Shown: one piece after another, positions 36,762 through 46,337 of the stretch
Layout of the letters: each line of letters starts with the position of its first letter
Position numbering within the stretch: the stretch's first letter is position 1
Assembly (NCBI GenBank): GCA_011391595.1
Contig: JAABQG010000017.1
Coordinates: forward strand, 1-59,368
Length of the DNA stretch: 59,368 bases
From: Hydrogenophaga sp.
GTDB lineage: Bacteria; Pseudomonadota; Gammaproteobacteria; Burkholderiales; Burkholderiaceae_C
Direction of reading: 5' to 3'
The notes under the pieces: generated by a model
Seen by the model: the letters and a program-made list of their open reading frames with translations, nothing else
Told to the model about the DNA's origin: nothing
The model's database searches: none
Translations under genes and position numbers: made by a program

Positions 36762-38711
36762 ATGCAGTCTTTTATTGTCGCGCTTTCCCGTTCGCTGGCC
36801 CTGGGCGGCGCCCTGGCCTTGTTCGCCGCATCGGCCGTGCGTGCCGAGACGATCCTGATCCAGCAGGCCGAGGTGTCGGAAGTGCCGGGGCTGAGCTTGG
36901 CAGTGGGTAGTGCGCCGGCGCCAGGCTGGCGCGCGCAGGCCCTGCCGGACGACTGGGGCCGTACACGGCCCGAATTTGGCGGAGAGCTCTGGTACCGCAT
37001 GCCGCTGGATACCACCGGTCTGGTGAAGGGCAACCAGGTCCCGGCCATTTATGTGGAGCGCGTCTGCAGCAATCTGGCGGTCTACCTGAACGGTTCCCTG
37101 GTCGGCTCCGGCGGGCGCCTCGAGCTGCCCTACAGTCGCAACTGCTTCACCCCGCAGTTGTTCACGCTGCCGCAGGCGTTGCTGAAACCCGGCGTCAACA
37201 CGATCCACATCCAGGTCGTGGGCTATCCCTTGCGTCAGGTCTCGGCCGCCCAGCGGTCTTCGGGCCTGTCGATGGTGCGCATCGGCGCGTCCGAGGCATT
37301 GCGGCCCCTGTACGAGCAGGCGCTGTGGTGGAACATCACGCTGCCCAAGGTCATCACGGCCTTGCTGGGGGCCTTTACCGTCTTCATTGGCGCCCTGTGG
37401 CTGACGCGCCCGAAGGACACCTACTACGGCTACTTCACGCTGTGGATTGGCTGGTGGACGCTCAACACCACCCGCCTGTATGTCATCGATCCGCCCTTGC
37501 CGGGCCCGTGGATCGAGATGCTGGTGCCGGCAACGGCGCCGCTGTGCGTGACGGGCTTCGTGCTCTTCCTGATGCGTTTTATCGGACGCAATGTGGGCTG
37601 GATCAATCAGGTGCTGTGGTGGCAGATGCTGGTCATCCCCCTGGCCTTCCTGTGGGGCGGTCAGGAGCAGGTCTACCCGCTCGCCCGATGGACCTACTAC
37701 TGGCTGGTGCCGCAGTTCATCGTCGCGTCATTCTGGTTCATGGCGGTCTCCTGGCGGGTGTCGCGGCGCGACTTCTGGCTGTTCTCGGTGATCCTGATCA
37801 CGATGGTGGCGATCACGCTGGTCGAACTGGCGGCCGCATTCCTGGCGTTACCTCTCAAGATGCACCTCGGTCATCTGGGCGGGCCGATCACGCTGCTGCC
37901 CCTGTGCCTGCGCCTGATCTGGGTCTTCAGCGACAACCTGCGCCGCAGCGAGGAGCTCAATGTCGAACTGGAGCGGCGCGTGACCGAGAAGTCCAGCGAG
38001 ATCGCCCGCAACTTCGCTGAACTCTCCAGCCTTCGCGCGCGTGAGGCCGTGCAGGACGAGCGCCAGCGTATCGCCTCCGACCTGCACGACGATCTGGGGG
38101 CCAAATTGCTGAGCATTGCCCATGAGAGCAGCCGTGTGGACGACCGCGGGCAGCTTGCGGGCATGGCGCGCCAGGCGCTCGATGAAATGCGCCTGTCGGT
38201 TCGGGGCATGGTCAGCGAGCCTTTGCGCGCGGCCGACCTGCTGGCCGACTGGCGCGCCGAGACGGTGCAGCGCCTTGCAGCGGCCGGGTTTTCCGTGGAC
38301 TGGCAGGCGGCCGAGCCGCCGGACGGCCTGCTGCTGCCCGCGCGCACCCAGGTGCAGCTGACGCGCGTATTGCGCGAGGCGGTTTCCAACCTGATCCAGC
38401 ACAGCGGCGGCGCCCATTGCCGGGTGGTGATCGGCTTTCCGCCGCAAGCCCTGTCGCTGACGGTCGAAGACGACGGATGCGGCATGGACGCGGGTGCGCT
38501 GGGTGCCAAGGGGAACGGGCTCGGGGGCATCGAACGCCGGGTGCGCATTCTGGGCGGCCGGCACAGCTGGCGGCGCGGTCCGCTGGGCGGTGCCTTTCTG
38601 GAGGTCTGGGTGCCGCTGGTGCCCGACGGAAGCGGCACATCGGGCAACTCTGAAGCGGCGCCAGGGGCGCTTCCGCTAACATCTTCAAATGCAACACGCC
38701 CTGATCGTTGA
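36762..38711 (+). CDS. Membrane sensor histidine kinase, 7TM-like with NarX-type kinase core
   Basis: A 649-residue kinase. A signal peptide (ALGGALALFAASAVRA) is followed by a periplasmic beta-sandwich-like domain (about residues 25-180, with GELWYRMPLDTTG), then about seven membrane segments (about 190-390). A short coiled coil follows (LNVELERRVTEKSSEIARNF). The phospho-acceptor helix is RIASDLHDDLGAKLLSIAHE, and the ATPase has REAVSNLIQHSGG and DDGCGMDAG. The layout resembles 7TMR-DISM sensors. It overlaps the regulator gene by 23 bases. Confidence 0.9.
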   Translation: MQSFIVALSRSLALGGALALFAASAVRAETILIQQAEVSEVPGLSLAVGSAPAPGWRAQALPDDWGRTRPEFGGELWYRMPLDTTGLVKGNQVPAIYVERVCSNLAVYLNGSLVGSGGRLELPYSRNCFTPQLFTLPQALLKPGVNTIHIQVVGYPLRQVSAAQRSSGLSMVRIGASEALRPLYEQALWWNITLPKVITALLGAFTVFIGALWLTRPKDTYYGYFTLWIGWWTLNTTRLYVIDPPLPGPWIEMLVPATAPLCVTGFVLFLMRFIGRNVGWINQVLWWQMLVIPLAFLWGGQEQVYPLARWTYYWLVPQFIVASFWFMAVSWRVSRRDFWLFSVILITMVAITLVELAAAFLALPLKMHLGHLGGPITLLPLCLRLIWVFSDNLRRSEELNVELERRVTEKSSEIARNFAELSSLRAREAVQDERQRIASDLHDDLGAKLLSIAHESSRVDDRGQLAGMARQALDEMRLSVRGMVSEPLRAADLLADWRAETVQRLAAAGFSVDWQAAEPPDGLLLPARTQVQLTRVLREAVSNLIQHSGGAHCRVVIGFPPQALSLTVEDDGCGMDAGALGAKGNGLGGIERRVRILGGRHSWRRGPLGGAFLEVWVPLVPDGSGTSGNSEAAPGALPLTSSNATRPDR

Positions 38712-39348
38712 AGACTTGCCCCAGATACGGGGATGGCTTGCGGACGTGGCGCGCGCCGCGTTTCCGGCTGTGCAGGTGACCACCGCCGCGCGGGTGGACC
38801 AGGCGCTGGCCTGCGTGGCGCAGCAGAATTTCGACCTTGCACTGGTCGACCTGGGCCTGCCCGACGGCTCGGGCCTTGACGTCGTTGGGGCGTTGCGCCA
38901 TCACCAACCCAAGTCGCTGCCCGTGGTGGTGACGATCTATGACGACGACGAGCACCTGTTTCCCGCATTGCAGGCCGGCGCCTTTGGCTATCTGCTCAAG
39001 GAGCAGCCGAAGGAGACCCTCGTTGGGCAGCTGGTGCGCATGACCCAGGGCGAGCCGCCCCTGTCGCCGCCGATCGCGCGGCGCGTGCTCTCGCACTTTG
39101 CGACCAGTCCGCAGCGCCGCCAGACCTTGATGCGCAGCGTTGAGGACGAGGTCAAGCTCACCGACCGCGAGACCGAGGTCTTGCAGCGCGTGGCCAAGGG
39201 CTACACCCTGCCAGAAATCGCCCAGCAGTTTGGACTTTCGCGCCACACGATCGCGGATTACATCAAGCAGATTTACCGAAAACTCAATGTGTCGTCCCGC
39301 GCCGAAGCGGCGCTGGAGGCGGCACGCCGCGGGCTGGTGCAGCCATGA
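38689..39348 (+). CDS. NarL/LuxR-type response regulator
   Basis: A 219-residue regulator. The receiver has ALIVEDLPQIRGWLA, the phospho-Asp in LALVDLGLPDGSGLDVV and the lysine in GYLLKEQ. The DNA-binding domain has LTDRETEVLQRVAKGYTLPE and LSRHTIADYIKQIYRKLNV. The gene starts inside the last 23 bases of the kinase gene, so the two are coupled and act together. Targets are unknown. Confidence 0.94.
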   Translation: MQHALIVEDLPQIRGWLADVARAAFPAVQVTTAARVDQALACVAQQNFDLALVDLGLPDGSGLDVVGALRHHQPKSLPVVVTIYDDDEHLFPALQAGAFGYLLKEQPKETLVGQLVRMTQGEPPLSPPIARRVLSHFATSPQRRQTLMRSVEDEVKLTDRETEVLQRVAKGYTLPEIAQQFGLSRHTIADYIKQIYRKLNVSSRAEAALEAARRGLVQP

Positions 39349-39439
39349 GCTGTCGGGCCGCTCCCAAGGCGAGTAGCACCGCAGCCAGCCAGGGCGAAGG
39401 TACCCCAGTGACCCGCCTCACATCAACCAGGGACACTTC

Positions 39440-40012
39440 ATGATCGGACGTCTGCAAGGCACGCTGGCCGCAAAAAACCCGCCCGAAGTGGTGGTCGACT
39501 GCCACGGCGTGGGCTACGAGGTGAGCGTGCCGATGAGCACCTTCTACAACCTGCCCGCGCTCGGCGAGCGCATCACCCTGCTCACCCACTTCGTGGTGCG
39601 CGAGGACGCGCAGCTGCTCTACGGCTTCGCCACCGCCGCGGAGCGCGAGGCGTTTCGCCAACTCATCAAGATCAGCGGCGTGGGGCCGCGCACGGCGCTA
39701 TCGGTGCTGTCGGGCATGAGCGTGGGCGAGCTTTCGCAGGCAATCACCGCGCAGGAGGCGGGGCGCCTCATCAAGGTGCCCGGCATCGGCAAAAAAACGG
39801 CCGAGCGCCTGCTGCTCGAACTCAAGGGCAAGCTGGGCGCCGACATCGGACTGCCGGTGGGCCTGGCCAGCGACGCGCAGGCTGACATCCAGCAGGCGCT
39901 GGTGGCACTGGGCTACAGCGACAAGGAGGCCGCGCTGGCGCTCAAGGCGCTGCCGGCGGATGTGGGCGTGAGCGAAGGCATCAAGCTGGCGCTGAAGGCG
40001 CTGGCGAAATAA
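39440..40012 (+). CDS. ruvA: Holliday junction branch migration protein RuvA
   Basis: A 190-residue junction-binding protein. It has the N-terminal OB fold ([35 protein letters not shown]) and two helix-hairpin-helix motifs ([34 protein letters not shown]). A C-terminal domain that contacts RuvB follows ([20 protein letters not shown]). It is 8 bases upstream of ruvB; ruvC is not here. Confidence 0.97.
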   Translation: MIGRLQGTLAAKNPPEVVVDCHGVGYEVSVPMSTFYNLPALGERITLLTHFVVREDAQLLYGFATAAEREAFRQLIKISGVGPRTALSVLSGMSVGELSQAITAQEAGRLIKVPGIGKKTAERLLLELKGKLGADIGLPVGLASDAQADIQQALVALGYSDKEAALALKALPADVGVSEGIKLALKALAK

Positions 40013-40020
40013 TCCGAACC

Positions 40021-41079
40021 ATGACCATCCAGACCGACGATTTCCTGCCCGCGCCGCCCAAGCGCGTGGTCTCCGCCGCGCCCGTTTCGCCCCAGGAGGA
40101 GGCCATCGAGCGCGCGCTACGGCCCAAGCTGCTCGACGAGTACGTCGGCCAGGTCAAGGTGCGCGAGCAGCTGGAGATTTTCATCGGCGCGGCGCGCAAG
40201 CGCGAGGAGGCGCTGGACCACGTGCTGCTGTTCGGCCCGCCCGGGCTGGGCAAGACCACGCTGTCGCACATCATCGCGGCCGAACTCGGCGTCAACCTGC
40301 GCCAGACCAGCGGGCCGGTGCTGGAAAAGCCCAAGGATCTGGCGGCGCTGCTGACCAACCTGGAGAAGAACGACGTCCTGTTCATCGACGAGATCCACCG
40401 CCTGAGCCCGGTCGTCGAGGAAATCCTCTACCCCGCGCTGGAGGACTACCAGATCGACATCATGATCGGCGAGGGGCCGGCGGCGCGCAGCATCAAGCTG
40501 GACCTGCAGCCCTTCACGCTGGTGGGCGCCACCACGCGCGCCGGCATGCTGACCAACCCGCTGCGCGACCGCTTCGGCATCGTCTCCAGGCTGGAGTTCT
40601 ACACCGCCTCGGAGCTCGGGCGCATCGTCACGCGCAGCGCCGGCCTGCTCAAGACGCCGATGGACGACGCGGGCGGCTTCGAGATCGCCCGGCGCTCACG
40701 CGGCACGCCACGCATCGCCAACCGCCTGCTGCGCCGTGTGCGCGACTACGCGGACGTCAAGGGCACGGGCCGCATCACGCTGGACATCGCCAACCGCGCG
40801 CTGGCCATGCTCGACGTCGATCCGGAAGGCTTCGACGTGATGGACCGCAAGCTGCTGGAGGCCGTGATCCACCGCTTCGACGGCGGCCCGGTCGGGCTGG
40901 ACAACATCGCGGCCAGCATCGGCGAGGAGCGCGACACCATCGAGGACGTGATCGAGCCCTACCTGATCCAGCAGGGTTTCCTGCAGCGCACCCCGCGCGG
41001 GCGCATCGCCACGCTGGCGGCCTACCGGCATCTGGGTGTGGCGCCGCCGAAAGCGGCGGGTGAGCTTTTTATTGAATGA
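40021..41079 (+). CDS. ruvB: Holliday junction helicase motor RuvB
   Basis: A 352-residue AAA+ ATPase that drives branch migration with RuvA. Walker A is [18 protein letters not shown], Walker B is [20 protein letters not shown], sensor 1 is [13 protein letters not shown], and the arginine finger lies in [14 protein letters not shown]. The winged-helix end contains [15 protein letters not shown]. Its last codons overlap a Family A repeat, so the tail (ELFIE) may be repeat-derived. Confidence 0.98.
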   Translation: MTIQTDDFLPAPPKRVVSAAPVSPQEEAIERALRPKLLDEYVGQVKVREQLEIFIGAARKREEALDHVLLFGPPGLGKTTLSHIIAAELGVNLRQTSGPVLEKPKDLAALLTNLEKNDVLFIDEIHRLSPVVEEILYPALEDYQIDIMIGEGPAARSIKLDLQPFTLVGATTRAGMLTNPLRDRFGIVSRLEFYTASELGRIVTRSAGLLKTPMDDAGGFEIARRSRGTPRIANRLLRRVRDYADVKGTGRITLDIANRALAMLDVDPEGFDVMDRKLLEAVIHRFDGGPVGLDNIAASIGEERDTIEDVIEPYLIQQGFLQRTPRGRIATLAAYRHLGVAPPKAAGELFIE

Positions 41080-41127
41080 AACTGGCACCATCCCAGCGTG
41101 GGATGGCCGCAAAGTGCTACTGAAAAC
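41071..41127 (+). repeat. Family A repeat at the 3' end of ruvB (copy A7)
   Basis: ATTGAATGAAACTGGCACCA, then TCCCAGCGTGGGATGG and AAAGTGCTACTGAAAA. The left edge supplies the last codons and the TGA stop of ruvB. Confidence 0.78.
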
Positions 41128-42925
41128 GGAGTGATTCGGGGCTCGCCGTCACCGCTGCGTGCGGTTGAACCTGTCCACGCAGCCACCCGCCTACGATCAG
41201 CACCTGCGCCGCGTAGTAGCTCGTCAGCACCCAGAACGACGCCAGCGGCAGCGGCATCACGAACTTGTTGGTGGCCAGCAGTGAGTCACTGAGCATGAAG
41301 CAGCCCGCGCCGACCGCCACCACCCACGATGCCTTGTCGCGCAACACGGTGGCGCGGCCGATGGCTTGCGCGGTCATCAGCGCGATCACCGTGACGTAGG
41401 CGGCGACCGGCACGCGCAGGCCAGCGGGCAGGCCGCCCGTCCACAGAAAGGCGTACATCGCCGCCCCCACGCCCAGCGTGGCGGCCAGCGCGCGGCGGCT
41501 GGGGAACCAGCCCACGCCCTGGCGCAGCAGCGCCAGGTAGGCAACGTGCGCCAGCAAGAACGCCACCAGGCCCGGCACGAAATAGCCCTGGAACAGCAGG
41601 AACACGTCGCCCGCCAGAGAGCCGACCAGCGCTGCGAGCAGCCAGAGCCTGCCGGAAGGCGCAATCTGGCGGAATTTGGCATCTTTCGGGCCTCTTCCCA
41701 GCGTCGATGGGTCATAAGTAGCTATCATAAAAATAGCGATCAGCATCGGAATCGGTTTGATGAGCCGGTACAGGTCCGGCATGCCGGCGGCACTGGTGGC
41801 CGTGGCCAGCGCGGCGGCCTGGATCAGCAGAGCCTCCAGCGCCGTGATGCGGCCCTGTGTGACCGCGCCCACGGCCCACAGGCCTGCGGTCAGGGCCGAG
41901 AACCAGACGGCCGCCTGCGCCAGCGGCAGGCTGTCGGCGTGCCAGAGAAAGACGATGACGCCGCCGAGCAGCGCCGCGAAATTGAGACCGGCAAACCATT
42001 GCGCCGCGCGGCTCATCGGTGGCTGGAAAGTCTCCACGCGGGTGATATCAAACGCCGGCTTGGGAAAGCGCGCCGCCACGTCGGCCGGGCGCCAGCCCGG
42101 GGGCTTGAGCCAGACGCGCAGCTTGTCGCCCCAGTTCGCCGTGTACCAGCTGTCCTTCGCCAGGGCCCAGTAGACCTCGGTGTTGGCCCAGAGCGGGTCC
42201 CAGCTGTCGAGCGCGCCGCGCGTGCCGTAGACGCAGGGCTCGGCGAGGTCCTCGTCGCGGAAGGTGCCGAACAGCCGGTCCCAGACGATCAGGATGCCGC
42301 CGTAGTTCTTGTCCAGGTAGTTGTCGTTGACCGCGTGGTGCACCCGGTGGTTCGACGGGCTGCAGAACCAGCGGTCGAACCAGCCCAGCTTGGGCACATG
42401 CTCGGTGTGCACCCAGTACTGGTACAGCAGGTCGACCAGCGCCACGATGCCGAACACCAGCGGCGGCACGCCGGCCAGCGCCATCGGCAGGTAGAAGACC
42501 CAGCCGAGCAGCGCGCCGCTGCTGGTCTGGCGCAGCGCGGTGGACAGGTTGTAGTCCTGGCTCTGGTGGTGCACCACGTGCGCCGCCCACAGCACGCCCA
42601 CCTCGTGGCCCATGCGGTGCAGCCAGTAGTAGCAGAAGTCGTAGAAGACCAGCGCCAGCAGCCAGCCTTGCCAGGTCGTCCAGAAGGCCCGGGCTTCATC
42701 CAGCGGCACCAGCGAGACCGACGCATAGACTGCCGTGTAGAGGCCCACCCGCAGCAGGCGCGTGAATACCGCGCTGATCTGGCTCAGCATGCCCAGGCTG
42801 ATGCTGTTGATGGCGTCGGCCAGGCGGTAGGTGTTGCGCCCCTTGCGCAGGCCGTACGCCAGTTCGAAGGCGATCATCAACACGAAGACCGGGGTGGCAA
42901 GGACGATGATCTGGCTGGGAGTCAT
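41117..42925 (-). CDS. Sterol desaturase/fatty acid hydroxylase fused to a YhhN (lysoplasmalogenase-like) domain
   Basis: A 602-residue membrane protein. Residues about 1-290 form a diiron hydroxylase: HRMGHE, HVVHHQSQDYN and HRVHHAVNDNYLD give the histidine boxes, and the layout resembles alkylglycerol monooxygenase. After a linker, residues about 340-590 form a YhhN/TMEM86-type domain of about eight helices (YRLIKPIPMLIAIF, LAGDVFLLF, GLVAFLLAHVAYL). TMEM86 members hydrolyse lysoplasmalogen vinyl ethers. A Family A repeat is translated at about residues 397-418 (IATYDPSTLGRGPKDAKF), in the loop after the first YhhN helix. An ether-lipid catabolic role is inferred from both halves. Confidence 0.88.
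   Translation of the reverse strand: MTPSQIIVLATPVFVLMIAFELAYGLRKGRNTYRLADAINSISLGMLSQISAVFTRLLRVGLYTAVYASVSLVPLDEARAFWTTWQGWLLALVFYDFCYYWLHRMGHEVGVLWAAHVVHHQSQDYNLSTALRQTSSGALLGWVFYLPMALAGVPPLVFGIVALVDLLYQYWVHTEHVPKLGWFDRWFCSPSNHRVHHAVNDNYLDKNYGGILIVWDRLFGTFRDEDLAEPCVYGTRGALDSWDPLWANTEVYWALAKDSWYTANWGDKLRVWLKPPGWRPADVAARFPKPAFDITRVETFQPPMSRAAQWFAGLNFAALLGGVIVFLWHADSLPLAQAAVWFSALTAGLWAVGAVTQGRITALEALLIQAAALATATSAAGMPDLYRLIKPIPMLIAIFMIATYDPSTLGRGPKDAKFRQIAPSGRLWLLAALVGSLAGDVFLLFQGYFVPGLVAFLLAHVAYLALLRQGVGWFPSRRALAATLGVGAAMYAFLWTGGLPAGLRVPVAAYVTVIALMTAQAIGRATVLRDKASWVVAVGAGCFMLSDSLLATNKFVMPLPLASFWVLTSYYAAQVLIVGGWLRGQVQPHAAVTASPESLRFQ
41672..41736 (-). repeat. Family A repeat translated in the YhhN domain (copy A8)
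   Basis: Read on the minus strand: TGATAGCTACTTATGACCCA, then TCGACGCTGGGAAGAGGCCC and AAGATGCCAAATT. Sense to the gene and in the common family frame (MIATYDPSTLGRG). Confidence 0.85.
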
Positions 42926-42929
42926 GTGG

Positions 42930-43009
42930 CCCCCACGCTTGCCGCTGCGCGTGCTGCGCTGCCCCCCGAGGGGGCGTTCGCTTGCTTGAGGCGGCTCGGC
43001 GCTGCGCTC
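42930..43009 (+). repeat. Family B repeat upstream of the desaturase/YhhN gene
   Basis: CCCCCACGCTTGCCGCTGCG, then GCTGCCCCCCGAGGGGGC and GCTTGCTTGAGGCGGCTCGG. It fills most of the 118-base gap between two minus-strand genes. Confidence 0.9.
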
Positions 43010-43043
43010 ATGGTGTGTTGTCTCCAGGTTGTTGGACGAACTA

Positions 43044-44351
43044 TCAGGTCAGCGCGCCCCTCGCGTCAACCCTGATGATGCGCTCCACCGTGCCGTGCGC
43101 CAGGCCACCGCGCACGCCGATGTAGTGCTCGTGCAGGTTGACGGTGGGGTCGCAATGGCCCGGAATCAGCCAGACAGTGTCGCCCAATGCGGGCAGCGCA
43201 TTCGCCGATCCCCCGGGCAGTGCGCCCTCGCCGGGTGCCGGATGCAGGATGCCGTGCTCGTCGCCGCCGTTGGCGTAGGTCAGCGACGGCTGGCCGGGCA
43301 GGCTGTGCACGCGCGGCAGCCCGGAGTCGATGGCGTGGCTCTTGTGGCCCGCGTCGCACACGGCATGCGCGGCGTTCACGCTGATCACCTGGCTCTTGAC
43401 AAACAACGCATGCTCGAACGCCGGCTGCGCCGGGTCGTGCGCATTGCCCGCGTAGTCCGCGTCCATGAACAGGTAGCTACCCGCCTGCAACTCGCCCCAG
43501 ATGCCGCTGGCGGTCTCCAGCGCGAACGTGCCCGTACCTGCACCCGTGACGAGCGCGACCGGGATGCCGGCGGCCTCGATTAGCGCACGGGTGCGTCGCA
43601 CTTCGTCGGCTGCGCGGGCGATGGCCTCTCGGCGCTCTTCGACGCTGCGCAGGTGTTGGGCGCGGCCATGGTAAGCCTGCAGGCCGGCGAAACGCAGGTT
43701 GCTGTGCGCGGTGATGGCCTGCGCAAGCGCCACACCGGCCGGGCCGGGCGGCAGGCCGCAACGACCTTGGCCGACATCGATTTCGATGAAGACCTCGATG
43801 AGGGGCACAACGGCCGTCTCGTCGCTCCGGTTTTGCGCATGCCCCGGATGAGTCGGAACACTGCCACGGTCTCCGGCCTCGCCGCCGCCGGTCACACCGT
43901 CCTCCTGATCCGCCATTGCAGCCGCCAGCCGCGAAATGCCTTCCAGGCTGTCCACCGCAATCGCCAGACGTCCGCCTGCGGCATTCAACTGGCCGGCCAG
44001 CGCGGCCACGCGGCGCAGCTTGGCGGGGTCGATGACCTCGTTGCTGATGTAGATGTCGGTCACGCCCCCGGCGGCCATGGCTTCGGCCTCCGCCGTCTTC
44101 TGCACGCACACGCCCACCGCGCCGGCCTGCATCTGCAGCCGGGCCAGCGCCGCGCTCTTGTGCATCTTGGCGTGCGGGCGCAGCCGGACGCTGTGCTTGC
44201 GGGCGAATTCGGCCATGCGCGCAAGGTTGCGCTGCATCGCGTCCAGGTCGATGACCAGCGCCGGCGTGTCGATGGCAGCGACGGGCTTTCCCGCCAGGTC
44301 TGCGAGGGTCGGGGGGAGTGGCCGTCGGCCTTGATCAGGTGGAGGTTTCAT
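43044..44351 (-). CDS. D-threonine aldolase-like PLP enzyme (DSD1/alanine racemase fold)
   Basis: A 435-residue enzyme. It has DTPALVIDLDAMQRNLARM and the PLP lysine in LRPHAKMHKSAALA, then VCVQKTAEAEAMAAGGV and EIDVGQGRCG. The metal-dependent C-terminal domain has AGHKSHAIDSGLPRV, GDEHGIL and IPGHCDPTVNLHEHY, matching D-threonine aldolases, which cleave D-threonine to glycine and acetaldehyde, or D-serine dehydratases. An insert of about 30 residues (VTGGGEAGDRGSVPTHPGHA and more, around 144-175) precedes the LIEVFIEIDVG strand. The ATG at 44351 overlaps the upstream phosphatase gene by 17 bases. Confidence 0.87.
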   Translation of the reverse strand: MKPPPDQGRRPLPPTLADLAGKPVAAIDTPALVIDLDAMQRNLARMAEFARKHSVRLRPHAKMHKSAALARLQMQAGAVGVCVQKTAEAEAMAAGGVTDIYISNEVIDPAKLRRVAALAGQLNAAGGRLAIAVDSLEGISRLAAAMADQEDGVTGGGEAGDRGSVPTHPGHAQNRSDETAVVPLIEVFIEIDVGQGRCGLPPGPAGVALAQAITAHSNLRFAGLQAYHGRAQHLRSVEERREAIARAADEVRRTRALIEAAGIPVALVTGAGTGTFALETASGIWGELQAGSYLFMDADYAGNAHDPAQPAFEHALFVKSQVISVNAAHAVCDAGHKSHAIDSGLPRVHSLPGQPSLTYANGGDEHGILHPAPGEGALPGGSANALPALGDTVWLIPGHCDPTVNLHEHYIGVRGGLAHGTVERIIRVDARGALT

Positions 44352-44976
44352 CAAGGGTCTCATCGTCCAGGTGCGAGGTGTCCGACCATCCGACCAGCGT
44401 GAGCCCCTCGGGCGTCCACAGCAGGCGGTTGATGGCGGCGTTGCCGACTTGCCAGGTGCGCGGCGCCTGCAGCTGTTGCCCGGTGGCGGCGCGGTAGAGC
44501 AGATCCAGGACGCCGCCGTGCGCCACCAGCACGATCTGTTCGCCCGTGTGGCGCGACGCCAGCGTGTGCAGCGTCTCCACGACGCGCCGGCGCATGGCCG
44601 TGAGTGACTCGCCGCCTTCTGGCGCCCAGAACGGGTCGCGCTTGCGCCAAAGCAGCGATTCCTCAGGGAGGGTCGCTTCGATCTCGGCAAAGGTCTTGCC
44701 CTGGAAAACGCCAAAACCGCGCTCGCGCAGCCCCTCGTCGGCGACCATCGGCGCGCCGGTGGATTCGCTCACTGCCCGCGCGGTCTCCCAGGCGCGCAGC
44801 AGGTCGCTCGTGTAGACCATGTCAATCGGTTCATGAGCGGCCAGCGCGCGCGCCAGGCGCTCTGCCTGCCAGCGTCCCGTGTCGTTGAGTGGAATGTCGA
44901 GCTGGCCCTGAATGCGCGTGTCCACGTTCCAGGCGGTTTCGCCGTGACGGATGGCAATGATGCGGGTGGCGTCCAT
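44335..44976 (-). CDS. Histidine phosphatase family protein (phosphoglycerate mutase-like)
   Basis: A 213-residue enzyme with the catalytic RHGETAWN at residues 10-17. LRERGFGVFQGKTFAEIE carries the acid residue, and LVAHGGVLDLLYRAATG the second histidine. These fit GpmB/CobC-type phosphatases; the true substrate is unknown and a glycolytic role is unlikely from sequence alone. It is co-directional with, and overlaps, the D-threonine aldolase-like gene, and lies downstream of ttcA. Confidence 0.9.
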   Translation of the reverse strand: MDATRIIAIRHGETAWNVDTRIQGQLDIPLNDTGRWQAERLARALAAHEPIDMVYTSDLLRAWETARAVSESTGAPMVADEGLRERGFGVFQGKTFAEIEATLPEESLLWRKRDPFWAPEGGESLTAMRRRVVETLHTLASRHTGEQIVLVAHGGVLDLLYRAATGQQLQAPRTWQVGNAAINRLLWTPEGLTLVGWSDTSHLDDETLDETST

Positions 44977-45000
44977 GGAGTCTCTCGAGGCAAGACAGGC

Positions 45001-45921
45001 TCAGAGCGCCACGACCTGCAAACCGGGCAGGCCGGGCGCGGCAAACTCTTCCTCGTCAAAGGCCTTGTCGCCATCCGCGCTGGGCACACCGCTCACCTTC
45101 AGCCCCTTGAAGTCGTACTGCTTCGCGTCCATCAGGTGCGAGGGCACGATGTTCTGCAGGGCGGAGAACATGTTCTCGATACGTCCCGGGTGCTTTTTCT
45201 CCCAGTCCTGGAGCATGGCGCTCATCTGCTTGCGCTGCAGGTTTTCCTGGCTGCCGCACAGCGTGCAGGGAATGATCGGGAACTGCCGGTGCTCGGCCCA
45301 GCGGACCAGGTCCTTCTCGGCCGCGTAGGCCAGCGGGCGGATCACGATGTGGCGGCCGTCGTCGCTGACCAGCTTGGGCGGCATGCCCTTGAGCTTGCCG
45401 CCGAAGAACATGTTGAGGAAAAAGGTCTGCAGCATGTCGTCGCGGTGGTGGCCCAGCGCGATCTTGGTGGCCCCCAGTTCATCCGCCACGCGGTAAAGGA
45501 TGCCACGGCGCAACCGGCTGCACAGGCTGCACATCGTCTTGCCGGGCGCAATCTTGTCGGTGACGATGGAATAGGTGTCCTGGTTCTCGATGTGAAACGG
45601 GATGCCGAGCTTCGTCAGGTACTCGGGCAGGATGTGCTCGGGAAAGCCGGGCTGCTTCTGGTCGAGGTTCACGGCGACGATCTCGAAGTGGATCGGCGCG
45701 CGCGCCTGCATCTTGAGCAGGATGTCGAGCAGGGCGTAGCTGTCCTTGCCGCCCGACAGGCAGACCATGACCTTGTCGCCTTCCTCGATCATGTTGAAGT
45801 CGATGATGGCTTGGCCCATCTGGCGGCACAGGCGCTTTTCCAGCTTGTGGGTTTCGCGTTCGATCCTGAAGCCGGCGCGGGCGGCGGTTTGAACTTCGTC
45901 TTCGATCCAGGGGGTGCTCAT
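45001..45921 (-). CDS. ttcA: tRNA 2-thiocytidine(32) synthetase TtcA
   Basis: A 306-residue PP-loop ATPase that thiolates cytidine 32 of some tRNAs using an Fe-S cluster. The PP-loop is [17 protein letters not shown], the cysteine pair is [14 protein letters not shown], and [14 protein letters not shown] gives a further pair. [15 protein letters not shown] is another family motif. MSTPWIEDE at 45921 is the start; a slightly upstream ATG is possible but less typical. folB lies 17 bases upstream. Confidence 0.96.
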   Translation of the reverse strand: MSTPWIEDEVQTAARAGFRIERETHKLEKRLCRQMGQAIIDFNMIEEGDKVMVCLSGGKDSYALLDILLKMQARAPIHFEIVAVNLDQKQPGFPEHILPEYLTKLGIPFHIENQDTYSIVTDKIAPGKTMCSLCSRLRRGILYRVADELGATKIALGHHRDDMLQTFFLNMFFGGKLKGMPPKLVSDDGRHIVIRPLAYAAEKDLVRWAEHRQFPIIPCTLCGSQENLQRKQMSAMLQDWEKKHPGRIENMFSALQNIVPSHLMDAKQYDFKGLKVSGVPSADGDKAFDEEEFAAPGLPGLQVVAL

Positions 45922-45938
45922 GGTCTTCTCCGTCGGGG

Positions 45939-46310
45939 TCACCATTGCCCCGCCTCCGCCCGGATCGCGACTTCGCAATCGTCGAAGATCTCCAGCTTGG
46001 CGATCTTCACGCGCACGCCGACGACGCCGGGCAACTGCATCAGCCGGGAGGCGAGCTTGCCGATCAGGCTTTCCAGCAGGTTGACATGTTCGGCGGTGCA
46101 TTCGTCGATGATGATCTTGCGCACCTTGCGGTAGTCCAGCACATGGGTGATGTCGTCGTCACGCGGCAGCAGGGGCTGTGGGCCGAGGTTGAGTTCGGCA
46201 TCGACCTGGATCGGCTGGGGCGCGGACTTTTCCTGCTCCAGGATGCCCAGGCTGGCGTCGAAGCGCAGCCCGGTGAGCGTGAGGATCTGGGTGCCGGAGG
46301 TGTTGGACAT
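45939..46310 (-). CDS. folB: Dihydroneopterin aldolase
   Basis: A 123-residue enzyme of folate synthesis that converts dihydroneopterin to 6-hydroxymethyl-dihydropterin. [20 protein letters not shown] at the N-terminus, [18 protein letters not shown] and [15 protein letters not shown] are the family motifs. The start MSNTSGTQ at 46310 is chosen since upstream in-frame codons lie in a REP-like hairpin. It is placed with a pteridine-reductase-like SDR, which supports the assignment. Confidence 0.93.
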   Translation of the reverse strand: MSNTSGTQILTLTGLRFDASLGILEQEKSAPQPIQVDAELNLGPQPLLPRDDDITHVLDYRKVRKIIIDECTAEHVNLLESLIGKLASRLMQLPGVVGVRVKIAKLEIFDDCEVAIRAEAGQW

Positions 46311-46337
46311 GGTCTGTGCCGCAAGAGCTGGTATGTT

